Shown one piece after another: positions 1 to 7,924 of a stretch of DNA of 64,000 nucleotides. A program made the translations under genes and the position numbers. The notes beneath the pieces are model-generated. The model did no database searches, had not been told where the DNA came from, and worked only from the letters and a program-made list of their open reading frames with translations. This stretch comes from an uncultured Desulfobacter sp. (GTDB lineage: Bacteria; Desulfobacterota; Desulfobacteria; Desulfobacterales; Desulfobacteraceae). The stretch's first letter is position 1. The number at the start of each line of letters is the position of its first letter. The stretch lies in assembly GCF_963666145.1 (NCBI RefSeq), contig NZ_OY762614.1:2342001-2406000 (forward strand), read 5' to 3'.

Positions 1-886
1 TGACGATATTTCCCCCCAGGGTGGCCCGATGCCGTAAAATCGGGGAGGCTACGACCAGCAGCTTGTCATGCCATCCGGGAAATTGATCGTTTAAATGGGG
101 ATCATGCTGCAACTGTGCCATGGTGGCCGTTGCAGGGATTTTTATCATCCCATCCGTTACCCGAATCGGCTCGGATTCGGGGACCAGGAACCGGGGCTCC
201 GAGTTATTCAGTACGTCTCCTTGCTGCACATACAGGTCGGTGCCGCCTACAATTAAAGGGCGAGTTCTGTCGAATCGTCCAAGATAGACCTCTTGTGAAT
301 CGGTTGGGAACTTTTTTTGCAGTGTCGTTAATCTTCGCGGAATATCCGAAAAATATCCGGGAATCAAGTCCAGCGCAATCAACTCCTGAATTGAAGGCAC
401 TTTTCCCAACAAGGGATCAATGGTCTCTGCCACAGCCCGACGAATGGAATGGTAGCCGGTACACCGGCACAGATTACCATCCAGGGCATCCACAGCACCC
501 TGAAGGGTAACAATCCAGCCAGCCAGAAGATAACCGGTGAAAGCCATGATGAATCCAGGGGTGCAGAATCCGCATTGGGTTGCCCCCTGATTGACAAAGG
601 CTCGCTGAAGCCGGTTGGGCCGTTCTTTCTGAAGGCCTTCTATGGTCACAAGATGGGTAAGATTGAGCTGGCCCACCGGCATGAGACAGGACGGCATGGC
701 CCTGTAGGCAACCTGGGGAATCCGGCCGAGTATCACCGTACAGGCGCCACACTCCCCTTCCCGGCACCCCTCTTTTGTGCCGTACAGTCCCAGATCTTTT
801 CTCAAAAGGTCCAGAACCGTTCGGCCCGGAGACAAGGAAAGTTCCATCTCTCTATCATTTAAAATAAACCGGCAGATTTTTTTCAT
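1..886 (-). CDS. Xanthine dehydrogenase-type iron-sulfur/FAD subunit (3' end outside window)
   Basis: The frame is open from an ATG at 886 to the window edge, so the protein is partial. The first ~150 residues form the two-cluster [2Fe-2S] module of molybdenum hydroxylases: a plant-type ferredoxin motif (GCREGECGACTV) and a second motif (CGFCTPG ... CRCTGY). An FAD-binding module follows, with VGGTDLYVQ and a typical RATLGGNIV flavin loop at the edge. This order (ferredoxin then FAD domain in one chain) is that of XdhA-type small subunits, which carry electrons away from the molybdopterin subunit during xanthine or hypoxanthine oxidation. The start overlaps the stop of the guanine deaminase gene by ATGA, so the two are probably translationally coupled in a purine breakdown operon. 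Another Mo-hydroxylase substrate cannot be excluded. Confidence 0.85.
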   Translation of the reverse strand, partial: MKKICRFILNDREMELSLSPGRTVLDLLRKDLGLYGTKEGCREGECGACTVILGRIPQVAYRAMPSCLMPVGQLNLTHLVTIEGLQKERPNRLQRAFVNQGATQCGFCTPGFIMAFTGYLLAGWIVTLQGAVDALDGNLCRCTGYHSIRRAVAETIDPLLGKVPSIQELIALDLIPGYFSDIPRRLTTLQKKFPTDSQEVYLGRFDRTRPLIVGGTDLYVQQGDVLNNSEPRFLVPESEPIRVTDGMIKIPATATMAQLQHDPHLNDQFPGWHDKLLVVASPILRHRATLGGNIV

Positions 887-2136
887 AATTCCCGGCCTGC
901 TAAAATCCTCACTTTAATATGCCTGTCGTCCCCGGCGTAAAGAAACCGTTCCAATTGAGAAAGGGGAGAGAGCGCCACGGCTTCGGGCAGCCCCATATCA
1001 ATGGAAAGGGCATCAAAACTCATGCCTGGCTCAAATGCCCCGCAAGTCCCCCAACCTTGGCGGTAAAAAAATTTACCATTGCCCATGGTCGCCAGATAAA
1101 AGGCTTCGGAAAGGGTGACCGCTCGGTGATTTTCCTGGGGCCGCAGAATCCGGAGCAGTTTGGCACTTTGAACCGCTTGAACAACCGCCCGATACATGGC
1201 AAGGGTATGACCTGCGCCCACATCGGAGCCCAGCCCCAGGTTAACGTCCCGGTCCAGATAACGGCCAAGGGGCATGATACCGCTGCTCAAATTCATGTTG
1301 GCGCTGGGGCAGTGAACCAGTGTGGACGATCGTTCCACAATCAGATCTATTTCTTCTTCACTTAAAAAAATGGCGTGGGCCATTAAACTATCCGGCCCCA
1401 GCAGTCCGCACGCATCATAAACATGGGTATAGCTTCGGCTGTCGGGAAACAGCTGAGAAACCCATTGGGCTTCGGACAGGGTTTCGGACAGGTGGGACTG
1501 CACCGGCAGATTCAACCGCCGGGAGAGACGCCCCAGCTCTTTCATGAGTTTTTCCGTGCAGCTTGGGGCAAACCGGGGGGTCACGATGGGCCGGACCTTC
1601 TCCCCGCCCGCCAGTTTCCGGCAGAACGTGTCACTGTCGTCTGAGGATTCCCTAAGATAATCGGGCGCATTTTGATCCATGTTGACCTTGCCCACAAAGG
1701 CCATCAGTCCAGCCTGTTCCAGACTTTGGGCCAAAATCAGGGTCGATGCCGAATGAACCGTACCGTAAACCACGGACCGAAGCGTGCCCTGACGAAGCAG
1801 TTCGGCGGCAAACAGCGGATATATCTTTCGGGCATAATTTTCATCGGCAAACCGGGACTCTCCGGGAAAGGTGTAATTTTCCAACCACTCGAGCAATCCC
1901 AGGTCCAGTCCCGTCCCCATCTGCATATGCTGGGGTGCATGGACATGCAGATCAATAAAAGGAGGGATAACCACGCCTGGTCCCAGGTCCGCTACGCCAA
2001 GGGAGGAAAGCTGTTCCGGAACGTACTTTTCCAGCGAGATGAGCTTTCCCGCCTCAACGATGGCGAACGAATCCTTTCTTACCCTGAAGCGGCCCGGCGT
2101 GGGTGTATCAATAAAATGGCCTTTGTATAATTTCAT
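883..2136 (-). CDS. guaD: Guanine deaminase (amidohydrolase superfamily)
   Basis: Predicted to convert guanine to xanthine, which the neighbouring XdhA-type enzyme would oxidise. The metal-binding motif HVHAP follows PPFIDL near residue 65, and the adjacent QHMQMGTGLDLGLLEWL stretch is characteristic of guanine deaminases. Further amidohydrolase ligands are seen in SHLSE, in THVYDACGLLG...AHAIFLS and in GLGSDVGAG (the conserved aspartate). Length (~417 residues) is normal. I chose the ATG at 2136 because GGTGAG lies 9 nt upstream; an ATG at 2145 is equally open but has no spaced ribosome site. The gene follows the M23 peptidase gene with almost no gap and overlaps the downstream xdhA-like gene. 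Confidence 0.85.
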   Translation of the reverse strand: MKLYKGHFIDTPTPGRFRVRKDSFAIVEAGKLISLEKYVPEQLSSLGVADLGPGVVIPPFIDLHVHAPQHMQMGTGLDLGLLEWLENYTFPGESRFADENYARKIYPLFAAELLRQGTLRSVVYGTVHSASTLILAQSLEQAGLMAFVGKVNMDQNAPDYLRESSDDSDTFCRKLAGGEKVRPIVTPRFAPSCTEKLMKELGRLSRRLNLPVQSHLSETLSEAQWVSQLFPDSRSYTHVYDACGLLGPDSLMAHAIFLSEEEIDLIVERSSTLVHCPSANMNLSSGIMPLGRYLDRDVNLGLGSDVGAGHTLAMYRAVVQAVQSAKLLRILRPQENHRAVTLSEAFYLATMGNGKFFYRQGWGTCGAFEPGMSFDALSIDMGLPEAVALSPLSQLERFLYAGDDRHIKVRILAGREL

Positions 2137-2146
2137 CAAATGCATC

Positions 2147-3100
2147 TCACCGAAGCAATTGCTCACTTGTGTTCTCAAACAGCGGTTCCGGATCAACCAA
2201 CTGGCCCTGCACAGCTATGGACAGATGCAGATGGGGCCCCGTAGCCCGGCCCGTACAGCCGGATCGGCCGATACTCTGCCCCTGTGTTACAATATCCCCC
2301 TGGGACACGTCGAACTGACTTAAATGAAAGTACATGGAAATAACGCCGTTGCCATGGTCGATATAGATGGAATTGCCCGCATAATAGTGGGATTCAGCCA
2401 AAATAACCCTGCCGTCTGCCACCGCTTCCACAGCAGTTCCTGTGGGTGCCCTAAAATCCACGCCCCGGTGGGGATCTTTGGGTTTGCCGTTCAGAATGCG
2501 TTGCAGACCGTAAACACTGGTGAATGTTCCCGCCACGGGCCTGTGAAAGGGCAGTCCCCACAGCCGCTGGTCTGACCAGGTCTGTTTGGCCGCCTGGGTA
2601 CGGGCTCTTTCCGCCTTTATTCGTTCAAGCACCTCAGTGGGCGGCGTCACCATTTTTTCCGGCAGGGTCAGCTCCTGACGGGGATATGTCCGGTCAATAA
2701 TACGGATGGACCGATGCCGGACGGTCTCCTTTCCTCCGATCCACGCCCGGACCAAAAGTTCCTGGGGACCGGGCTTGATGGTCAGCACATCGGTCCCCAG
2801 CATGACAATGGCCACATAATGTCCATTCCACTGGGAGACCGAAGGGACACAGTCCTGATCCATCCAACGCACACGAATCCGGTCAAAGGCCTGGGCTGAT
2901 GTCAACCGGACAAGAAAGGGCCGGCCCGCATCCACCTGTTTGGGATGGGCAAGGAGAATACCCCCGTTATCGTCAGGGATGATTTCCGCTAAACTGACGG
3001 AAGTAATGAAAAGGCATGTGAATAAAACGGCAATGCAGGGTTTGATACGCAATGGGAGGCTTCCTATGTCAACAGGTTCGAAAATGTAACGCCGGTTCAT
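2147..3100 (-). CDS. M23 family metallopeptidase, exported
   Basis: Peptidoglycan endopeptidase of the LytM/M23 type. Residues ~18-39 are a hydrophobic signal peptide or anchor after a basic start. The middle section (residues ~40-190) is an unassigned beta-rich domain. The C-terminal third is the catalytic lasso domain: PHRGVDF gives the HxxxD zinc ligands, and HLHLS gives the HxH motif. The TGRATGPHLH context is typical of active enzymes, so it is likely catalytic, cleaving peptide crosslinks in the periplasm. Its stop lies 2 nt before the possible guaD start, so the two may be co-transcribed although their functions are unrelated. Confidence 0.88.
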   Translation of the reverse strand: MNRRYIFEPVDIGSLPLRIKPCIAVLFTCLFITSVSLAEIIPDDNGGILLAHPKQVDAGRPFLVRLTSAQAFDRIRVRWMDQDCVPSVSQWNGHYVAIVMLGTDVLTIKPGPQELLVRAWIGGKETVRHRSIRIIDRTYPRQELTLPEKMVTPPTEVLERIKAERARTQAAKQTWSDQRLWGLPFHRPVAGTFTSVYGLQRILNGKPKDPHRGVDFRAPTGTAVEAVADGRVILAESHYYAGNSIYIDHGNGVISMYFHLSQFDVSQGDIVTQGQSIGRSGCTGRATGPHLHLSIAVQGQLVDPEPLFENTSEQLLR

Positions 3101-3149
3101 TTCAGCAGGTCTTTTGCAGCGGTGCTGGTTGATCTTCGGCAGATGTGGT

Positions 3150-3548
3150 CTATCGGTCAGAAGACGGACGCAGGTCGTTTTTCAAAATCGATTCTAAATA
3201 CTTTTTATTTTTAGGAGATTGTTTTATGTGATAAATCATCTGCCCCGGGCATCTTCTGTTTTTGCTGTTACCGATCTGCTCCAACTGAACCTTTGCATTT
3301 AACCCATGCAGATACATCAACTTTTTTGCCTGCCTGGCAATCGTAATGTCTCTGTCGTCAATAGATAACATGTCCTGGGTAGGAATTTTATTAAATGAAA
3401 AGGCTAAAATTCGCTCAACCCACCTCTCATCGGATTCCTGGAATAATTCATCCATTTTTTCATGCAACTGTTTTGTTAAATCTTCAAGGATAAGATTAAT
3501 TTCGCTTTCCGCTGCCATAAAAGCGGATAAAAAATCATTTCTATCCAT
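3150..3548 (-). CDS. Hypothetical protein, 132 residues
   Basis: Not recognised. The reading frame is preceded by a good ribosome site (CAGGAGG, 8 nt before ATG), which supports real translation. The product is soluble and charged. Its N-terminal 50 residues are acidic and helical (SEINLILEDLTKQLHEKMDELFQ), and the C-terminal half is basic (NSKNRRCPGQ, SPKNKKYLES). It has no signal peptide, membrane segment or metal motif. The isolated position and AT-rich flanks suggest an accessory gene. Confidence 0.6.
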   Translation of the reverse strand: MDRNDFLSAFMAAESEINLILEDLTKQLHEKMDELFQESDERWVERILAFSFNKIPTQDMLSIDDRDITIARQAKKLMYLHGLNAKVQLEQIGNSKNRRCPGQMIYHIKQSPKNKKYLESILKNDLRPSSDR

Positions 3549-3803
3549 ATGCCACCTCCTGTTGAAAATTAAGCAATGTTTCGTTTAAGGCGGTTCAAAA
3601 ACAGGTGAGAATTACAAAATGTAATTTTCAAACGATGAGGTTCTGATTAAAATCAATTATCACGCAGGGTCACTTGCAGTAGTGTCTATTATTTTAAAAA
3701 ACGCGGCAGGGATTGTCAATGTTGTTTCCGGGCTTGATCAAACCTATGATCTTGAAATTTTCATCTAACCACGGATCAGCAGCCCCTGCCCTCCCGGAAT
3801 TGT

Positions 3804-4103
3804 TCACTCCCACCCTTCTTCTGCTGCTAATCTTTTCAACTCTTCTGTGGGTTCCTCGTCTTTTTCTTTACAAAGCTCAAACAGTTGCCGTTGTTGTTTT
3901 TTGAGGTCTGATACAGCCTCCGTCCGACCGAAGCACGCCAGCTTCATGGCGAATTTTTTAATATTATTTTGGTTTTTATCATCAAATAAATTCAGCAAGC
4001 GTTCTTCTCTGTTCAGTCCGATAATATTTCCGACGGACCATTCAGGATAGGTACTTTCTATAATTTTATGCCAATAAATGTATTTTTGGGTTTCAGTATC
4101 CAT
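3804..4103 (-). CDS. Hypothetical protein, ~99 residues
   Basis: Not recognised. I start it at the ATG at 4103 (MDTETQKYIYWHKI) because GAAGGAGATG lies just upstream at suitable distance; an earlier start would add ten basic residues. The product is small, charged and probably helical, ending in a glutamate/lysine-rich segment (CKEKDEEPTEELKRLAAEEGWE) that could be a coiled coil. It contains two cysteines but no spaced metal motif. Confidence 0.55.
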   Translation of the reverse strand: MDTETQKYIYWHKIIESTYPEWSVGNIIGLNREERLLNLFDDKNQNNIKKFAMKLACFGRTEAVSDLKKQQRQLFELCKEKDEEPTEELKRLAAEEGWE

Positions 4104-4169
4104 CTGTTCACATCTCCTTCCTTGATTTTTCACAGCAGAGTTATAGTCGTCTCAGTATTCATCGCATAT

Positions 4170-4315
4170 TCAGGCGAGCGGCGGAGGTGGTGGCGGAAGT
4201 TCTCCTCTCTCATAGGCTTCCCGGGCCTTTCTTACCGGTATATGGGTTTCGCACGGTACACCCACCTGACAGAGGCCGCAGCCGTATCCTTCATAGTTAT
4301 ATGTTTCTTTGACAT
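4170..4315 (-). pseudogene. Small cysteine-motif protein gene with apparent one-base deletion near the start
   Basis: A ribosome site (AGGAGGAGG) precedes an ATG at 4315, but the frame of that ATG ends after 27 codons. In the next frame an open stretch reads ...TYNYEGYGCGLCQVGV and PCETHIPV, then a charged segment and six prolines, ending at a stop at 4170. Inserting one G after the ATG (ATGGTCAAA instead of ATGTCAAA) would give a continuous 48-residue protein with two paired cysteine motifs (CGLC and PCE). I recall similar short CGLCQ...VPCE proteins in delta-proteobacteria. Either the gene is broken or the base is a sequencing error. It lies just downstream of the LysR gene. Confidence 0.55.
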
Positions 4316-4343
4316 ACGCCTCCTCCTGTTTTCCGGTATCTTT

Positions 4344-5240
4344 TCAGCTGTAGTATTTTTTCATCGCTGAAAAAAGCCAGTCTCCGGCACGGCCCAAGGG
4401 ACGATCCTTGGACCAGGCCATAAGAATCGGGGCAGAAAGGATCGCCTCCCCCATGTCGACCTGAACCCGTTCCAGCCGTCCGGCACCCAGGTCATCCTTT
4501 ATTAAATGTTCGGGAAGAATGCCCCACCCCATCCCCTGGAGCAGGAGATCCCGGATCAAATATTCGTTTTCCACCCACCACACCCTGCTGCTGAACACGG
4601 GGAGCTGTGTTTCCTGCTCCCCTCCCCTGGAAGTCACCTCGATCTGCAAAACCAGGTCAAGGGCAGAGATATCCAACCCGGACTTTCCCAGGCCATGTTT
4701 GGGGTGGGCCACCGGAATGAAATCCATCTTTCCTACAATTTGAAAATCCGACCGGGACTTCCACCGGTCCAACAGGATTTCTGTGGGCATCATCACGCCA
4801 AAATCAATCCGGGCCTGATCGATCATATCCCAGACATCATTGAGGGAGCCCGAAAGGATTTCCAGTTCGGTCTCAGGAAATTGCTCTTTAAAGCTTTTGA
4901 GCAACATGCCATCCTTAAAGGCGATGTTAGGGAGGGTTTCAGACACAGCGAAGCGAACCTGGCTTTCCATGGTTTCGGCCAACGCCGCCGCTTTGGTCTG
5001 CATGGACCGGCAACGGGATAATATCGTTTCAGCTTCTCGAAGGAACATCTCTCCGCTCAGGGTCAGCACGGGATATTTTCCTGCCCGGTCAAAGAGTTCC
5101 AGGCCCAAATCAATCTCCAAATTGGAAATCGCCGTACTTACGGCTGACTGGGCTTTGCCCAGCTTTCTGGCGGCAGCCGAAAAAGAGCCTGTTTCAGCAC
5201 TTGCCCAAAATGCTTCCAATTGATCCAAGGTAAAATTCAT
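4344..5240 (-). CDS. LysR family transcriptional regulator, divergent to a PACE efflux pump
   Basis: LTTR of normal length (298 residues). The winged HTH is at residues ~1-60 (SFSAAARKLGKAQSAVSTAISNLE), followed by the linker helix and a periplasmic-binding-like effector domain. The stop falls just upstream of the small cysteine-motif gene. It is divergently placed from the PACE transporter at 5347, with ~105 bp between them holding palindromes. The gene pair resembles the aceR-aceI arrangement, in which a LysR protein activates an AceI-type efflux gene, but the inducer here is unknown. Confidence 0.85.
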   Translation of the reverse strand: MNFTLDQLEAFWASAETGSFSAAARKLGKAQSAVSTAISNLEIDLGLELFDRAGKYPVLTLSGEMFLREAETILSRCRSMQTKAAALAETMESQVRFAVSETLPNIAFKDGMLLKSFKEQFPETELEILSGSLNDVWDMIDQARIDFGVMMPTEILLDRWKSRSDFQIVGKMDFIPVAHPKHGLGKSGLDISALDLVLQIEVTSRGGEQETQLPVFSSRVWWVENEYLIRDLLLQGMGWGILPEHLIKDDLGAGRLERVQVDMGEAILSAPILMAWSKDRPLGRAGDWLFSAMKKYYS

Positions 5241-5250
5241 AAACCGAACC

Positions 5251-5302
5251 TATCAATAATTCAGATAGATATCAACTTTATTCCATCTGTTATCAATGAT
5301 AA
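5251..5302. promoter_or_regulatory. Palindromes in the LysR/PACE divergent intergenic region
   Basis: Two dyads are visible. One is CTATC-N9-GATAG at about 5250-5268. The other is a near-perfect TTATCA-A-TGATAA at 5290-5302. LysR proteins commonly bind interrupted dyads of T-N11-A type between divergent genes, so these are candidate operators for the adjacent regulator. The assignment is inference. Confidence 0.45.
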
Positions 5303-5346
5303 TTAATAATAGTTTTTAACTTTAGCAATTAAAAGATGTATTGGAT

Positions 5347-5793
5347 ATGAACACAAAACCTGAAATGAGATCCGGCTTAGACAGACTTCGCCATTCCATT
5401 ATGTTTGAGGGCGTTTTTCTATGCCTCACCGTATTGGTCCTCAAGGATCGGCTCAATCAACCTGTCGCTCACATAGGCAGCTTCGGCATCATCATGTCGC
5501 TCATGGCCATGATTTGGAACTATTTTTACAATTGCACCTTTGATCATGCGTTGATCTTTCTCAAACACCCCCTTTATCCCAGGAGAGTTAAGCTGAGAGT
5601 TTTCCATTCCGTCTGCTTTGAGGTGGGATTCATGCTGGTGTCTGTCCCTTTTACCATGATCTGGATGCGCTTTTCTTTTATCCAGGCGCTAACCATGGAT
5701 ATTGTCTTTACCATGGCTGCCCTGACCTACACTTTGATTTTCAACTATGCTTACGATGTGATCTTTCCTGTTCCCACAACCCTTGCAGACTGA
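5347..5793 (+). CDS. PACE family multidrug efflux transporter (AceI-like)
   Basis: Small inner-membrane protein with four predicted membrane helices arranged as two bacterial transmembrane pair repeats. Repeat one has RHSIMFEGVFL with the buried glutamate that is essential in Acinetobacter AceI, and WNYFYNCTFD. Repeat two has HSVCFEVGFMLVSVP and TYTLIFNYAYDVIF. These match the PACE signature (proton-coupled export of biocides such as chlorhexidine, and possibly short-chain diamines). Length of ~148 residues is typical. I start at the ATG at 5347; a TTG two codons earlier is also open. The divergent LysR gene is the likely regulator. Confidence 0.85.
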   Translation: MNTKPEMRSGLDRLRHSIMFEGVFLCLTVLVLKDRLNQPVAHIGSFGIIMSLMAMIWNYFYNCTFDHALIFLKHPLYPRRVKLRVFHSVCFEVGFMLVSVPFTMIWMRFSFIQALTMDIVFTMAALTYTLIFNYAYDVIFPVPTTLAD

Positions 5794-5870
5794 ACACCTG
5801 GCAGGAAGCACAGTAATAGGCGACATCCCGGATAACATGTGTCACGGCGTTCAAACATAGCGTGTTGTTC

Positions 5871-6746
5871 TCATTTTTTTAATACGCCGTTTTGTTTCTG
5901 ATGAAACAACTCTCCGAAAGCGGCGCCGCCTAAAATCAAGACGGCGCCAACCGTTTGTACGAAATTCAGGTGTTCACCAAGAAGTACGGCTGAAAAAAAC
6001 AATGCTGAAAGGGGCTCAAAATATCCGCAGATTGCAACACTCTGGCCGGACAAATTGCCGATGGAAGAAAAATAGAAATAGCAACCGACGCCTGTGTTCA
6101 CAATGCCCAAGATCAGTATCGGCAATAGATTCCCGTAAATATTGCTGATTGAAAATCCTTGTTTCAAACCAAGAAAAACGGCAACCGTCAAAAAGCTGAT
6201 GATCAGTTGCCACATCGGATTTTCAAGACCTTTGATCCCCACGGCCTTTTTATTGAAAATCACCATGAAAGCATACATAACTGCCGACAATAGCCCGCAA
6301 AGCAATCCCCAAGAGATAGTATCTCTTGATAACGCATCCCCATTTACACAAAGCATCCCAATGATCACGGCAAGAAAGCCAAGCAGTTTGGCGCCTGTCA
6401 TTTTTTCCCTGAAAACAATCGGTGAAAAGATCATCACGATGACAGGACCGCAATAATAGGCAAGTGTCGCAATGCTGACACCAATTTGAGCGTACGCTTC
6501 ATACAGAAACATCCAGCTTGTCCCCATTGCCACGCCTGAGATGAATAAGAAAAGAGCGTGTGATTTATTCGCCCAAAACCGCATTCGATGTTTGGAAAAA
6601 ACAAAAATCAGGATTAAAAACAGACTGCCGATCAGTGTTCTGGTAAATACGATCTCATAACTGCTTAATGAAATATGGCTTGCAACAATTCCGTTTAATC
6701 CGAACAAGATCAGTGCCGTTATATACTTTACACGTGCATTTTTCAT
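5871..6746 (-). CDS. DMT/EamA family transporter
   Basis: Inner-membrane protein of 291 residues with about ten hydrophobic helices in two EamA repeats, typical of drug/metabolite exporters. The N-terminus (ITALILFGLNGIVASHISLSSYEIVFTRTLIGSLFLI) and the second-repeat features (LLCGLLSAVMYAFMVIFNKKA; FEPLSALFFSAVLLGE) fit the family well. Substrate cannot be predicted. It is divergent from the LysR gene at 6908, which is likely its regulator. Confidence 0.85.
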   Translation of the reverse strand: MKNARVKYITALILFGLNGIVASHISLSSYEIVFTRTLIGSLFLILIFVFSKHRMRFWANKSHALFLFISGVAMGTSWMFLYEAYAQIGVSIATLAYYCGPVIVMIFSPIVFREKMTGAKLLGFLAVIIGMLCVNGDALSRDTISWGLLCGLLSAVMYAFMVIFNKKAVGIKGLENPMWQLIISFLTVAVFLGLKQGFSISNIYGNLLPILILGIVNTGVGCYFYFSSIGNLSGQSVAICGYFEPLSALFFSAVLLGEHLNFVQTVGAVLILGGAAFGELFHQKQNGVLKK

Positions 6747-6907
6747 TTTACCGCCGTCTCATTTCACGTAAAAAAACATTTCCATATACCGTTTTCATTA
6801 CATCCTTGGATTTTTAACTCTAATCATATACCATCTCACCGTACATGATAAATCCAAATGTTTATTATGCAAATCATGACAAATTCAGATATTAAAAGAG
6901 ATAGGTT

Positions 6908-7777
6908 ATGAACATTCAAAAATATATGGCTTTTGTTAAAACAGTAGAATGCGGAAGTTTTACAAAGGCTGCTGTTTCACTGAACTATACCCAGTCCGGC
7001 ATCAGCCGTATGATTAAAGATTTAGAGATGGACTGGGGGGTTGCACTGCTTGAAAGAAATCGTGCCGGCGTAAGTTTGACGTCGGATGGATTAAAGCTCT
7101 TACCTCAGTTAAAACGAATCTGCAATGAGCATGAACTTTTAAGAATGCAGGTAAAGGATTTACACGGCATGAAGGCGGGTTTGATTCGCATCGGAACATT
7201 TTCCAGTGTCGCAACCCATTGGCTGCCCAATATGATCAAACTGTTTCAAAAGGACTACCCCAAGATTCATTTTGAGCTGCTACTTGGCGATTATACAGAA
7301 ATTGAAAACTGGATTTTAGAAGGACGGGTTGACTTCGGATTTTTGAGGCTGCCGGCAAAGGCAAATATAGAAACGATCTTTTTGGAAAACGATCGTTTGC
7401 TGGTCATCCTTCCACAAGATCATCCCTTTTCAAACTGCGAAACGTTTCCGATTCATGAATTAATGAACAGCCCGTTCATGTTGCTGGAAAAAGGGGCCAA
7501 TTCAGATATGATTGAAATTTTTGAGCAACACCATATTTCCCCCCAAGTTCAATTCACCACATGGGACGATTATGCCATTATGTCCATGGTGGAAAATGGT
7601 CTGGGCATAAGCATTTTGCCTGAACTGATACTGCAGCGCATCCCCTATCAGGTTGTTGCAAAAGAACTTGAAGTACCCGCGTTCAGAAAAATCGGTATTG
7701 CCATGAGAGATCAAAAAACTGTCCCGCTTGCCGTAAAGCGATTTTTAGAATACATACCCCATCGAAAAAGGCGGTAA
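6908..7777 (+). CDS. LysR family transcriptional regulator, divergent to DMT transporter
   Basis: LTTR of 289 residues with the N-terminal HTH (GSFTKAAVSLNYTQSGISRMIKDLE) and a standard effector-binding domain. The final part (GLGISILPELILQ) is the usual LTTR signature. It is transcribed away from the EamA transporter; the 160-bp gap contains an interrupted dyad ATGAT...ATCAT at about 6845-6877 that could be its operator. Ligand unknown. Confidence 0.85.
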   Translation: MNIQKYMAFVKTVECGSFTKAAVSLNYTQSGISRMIKDLEMDWGVALLERNRAGVSLTSDGLKLLPQLKRICNEHELLRMQVKDLHGMKAGLIRIGTFSSVATHWLPNMIKLFQKDYPKIHFELLLGDYTEIENWILEGRVDFGFLRLPAKANIETIFLENDRLLVILPQDHPFSNCETFPIHELMNSPFMLLEKGANSDMIEIFEQHHISPQVQFTTWDDYAIMSMVENGLGISILPELILQRIPYQVVAKELEVPAFRKIGIAMRDQKTVPLAVKRFLEYIPHRKRR

Positions 7778-7924
7778 AAAAAGGTGCTTCATGCGGCAAT
7801 CAATACTTGTGACGTTCTGTCGATTTGTCTTGATAAAATTTTCAAGATTGATATTTTTTATAAAAAAAGCGACTTATAAAGAGTTCACAAGGCATGGTGC
7901 ACCCGGATTTGCTGTTTTGATTTC

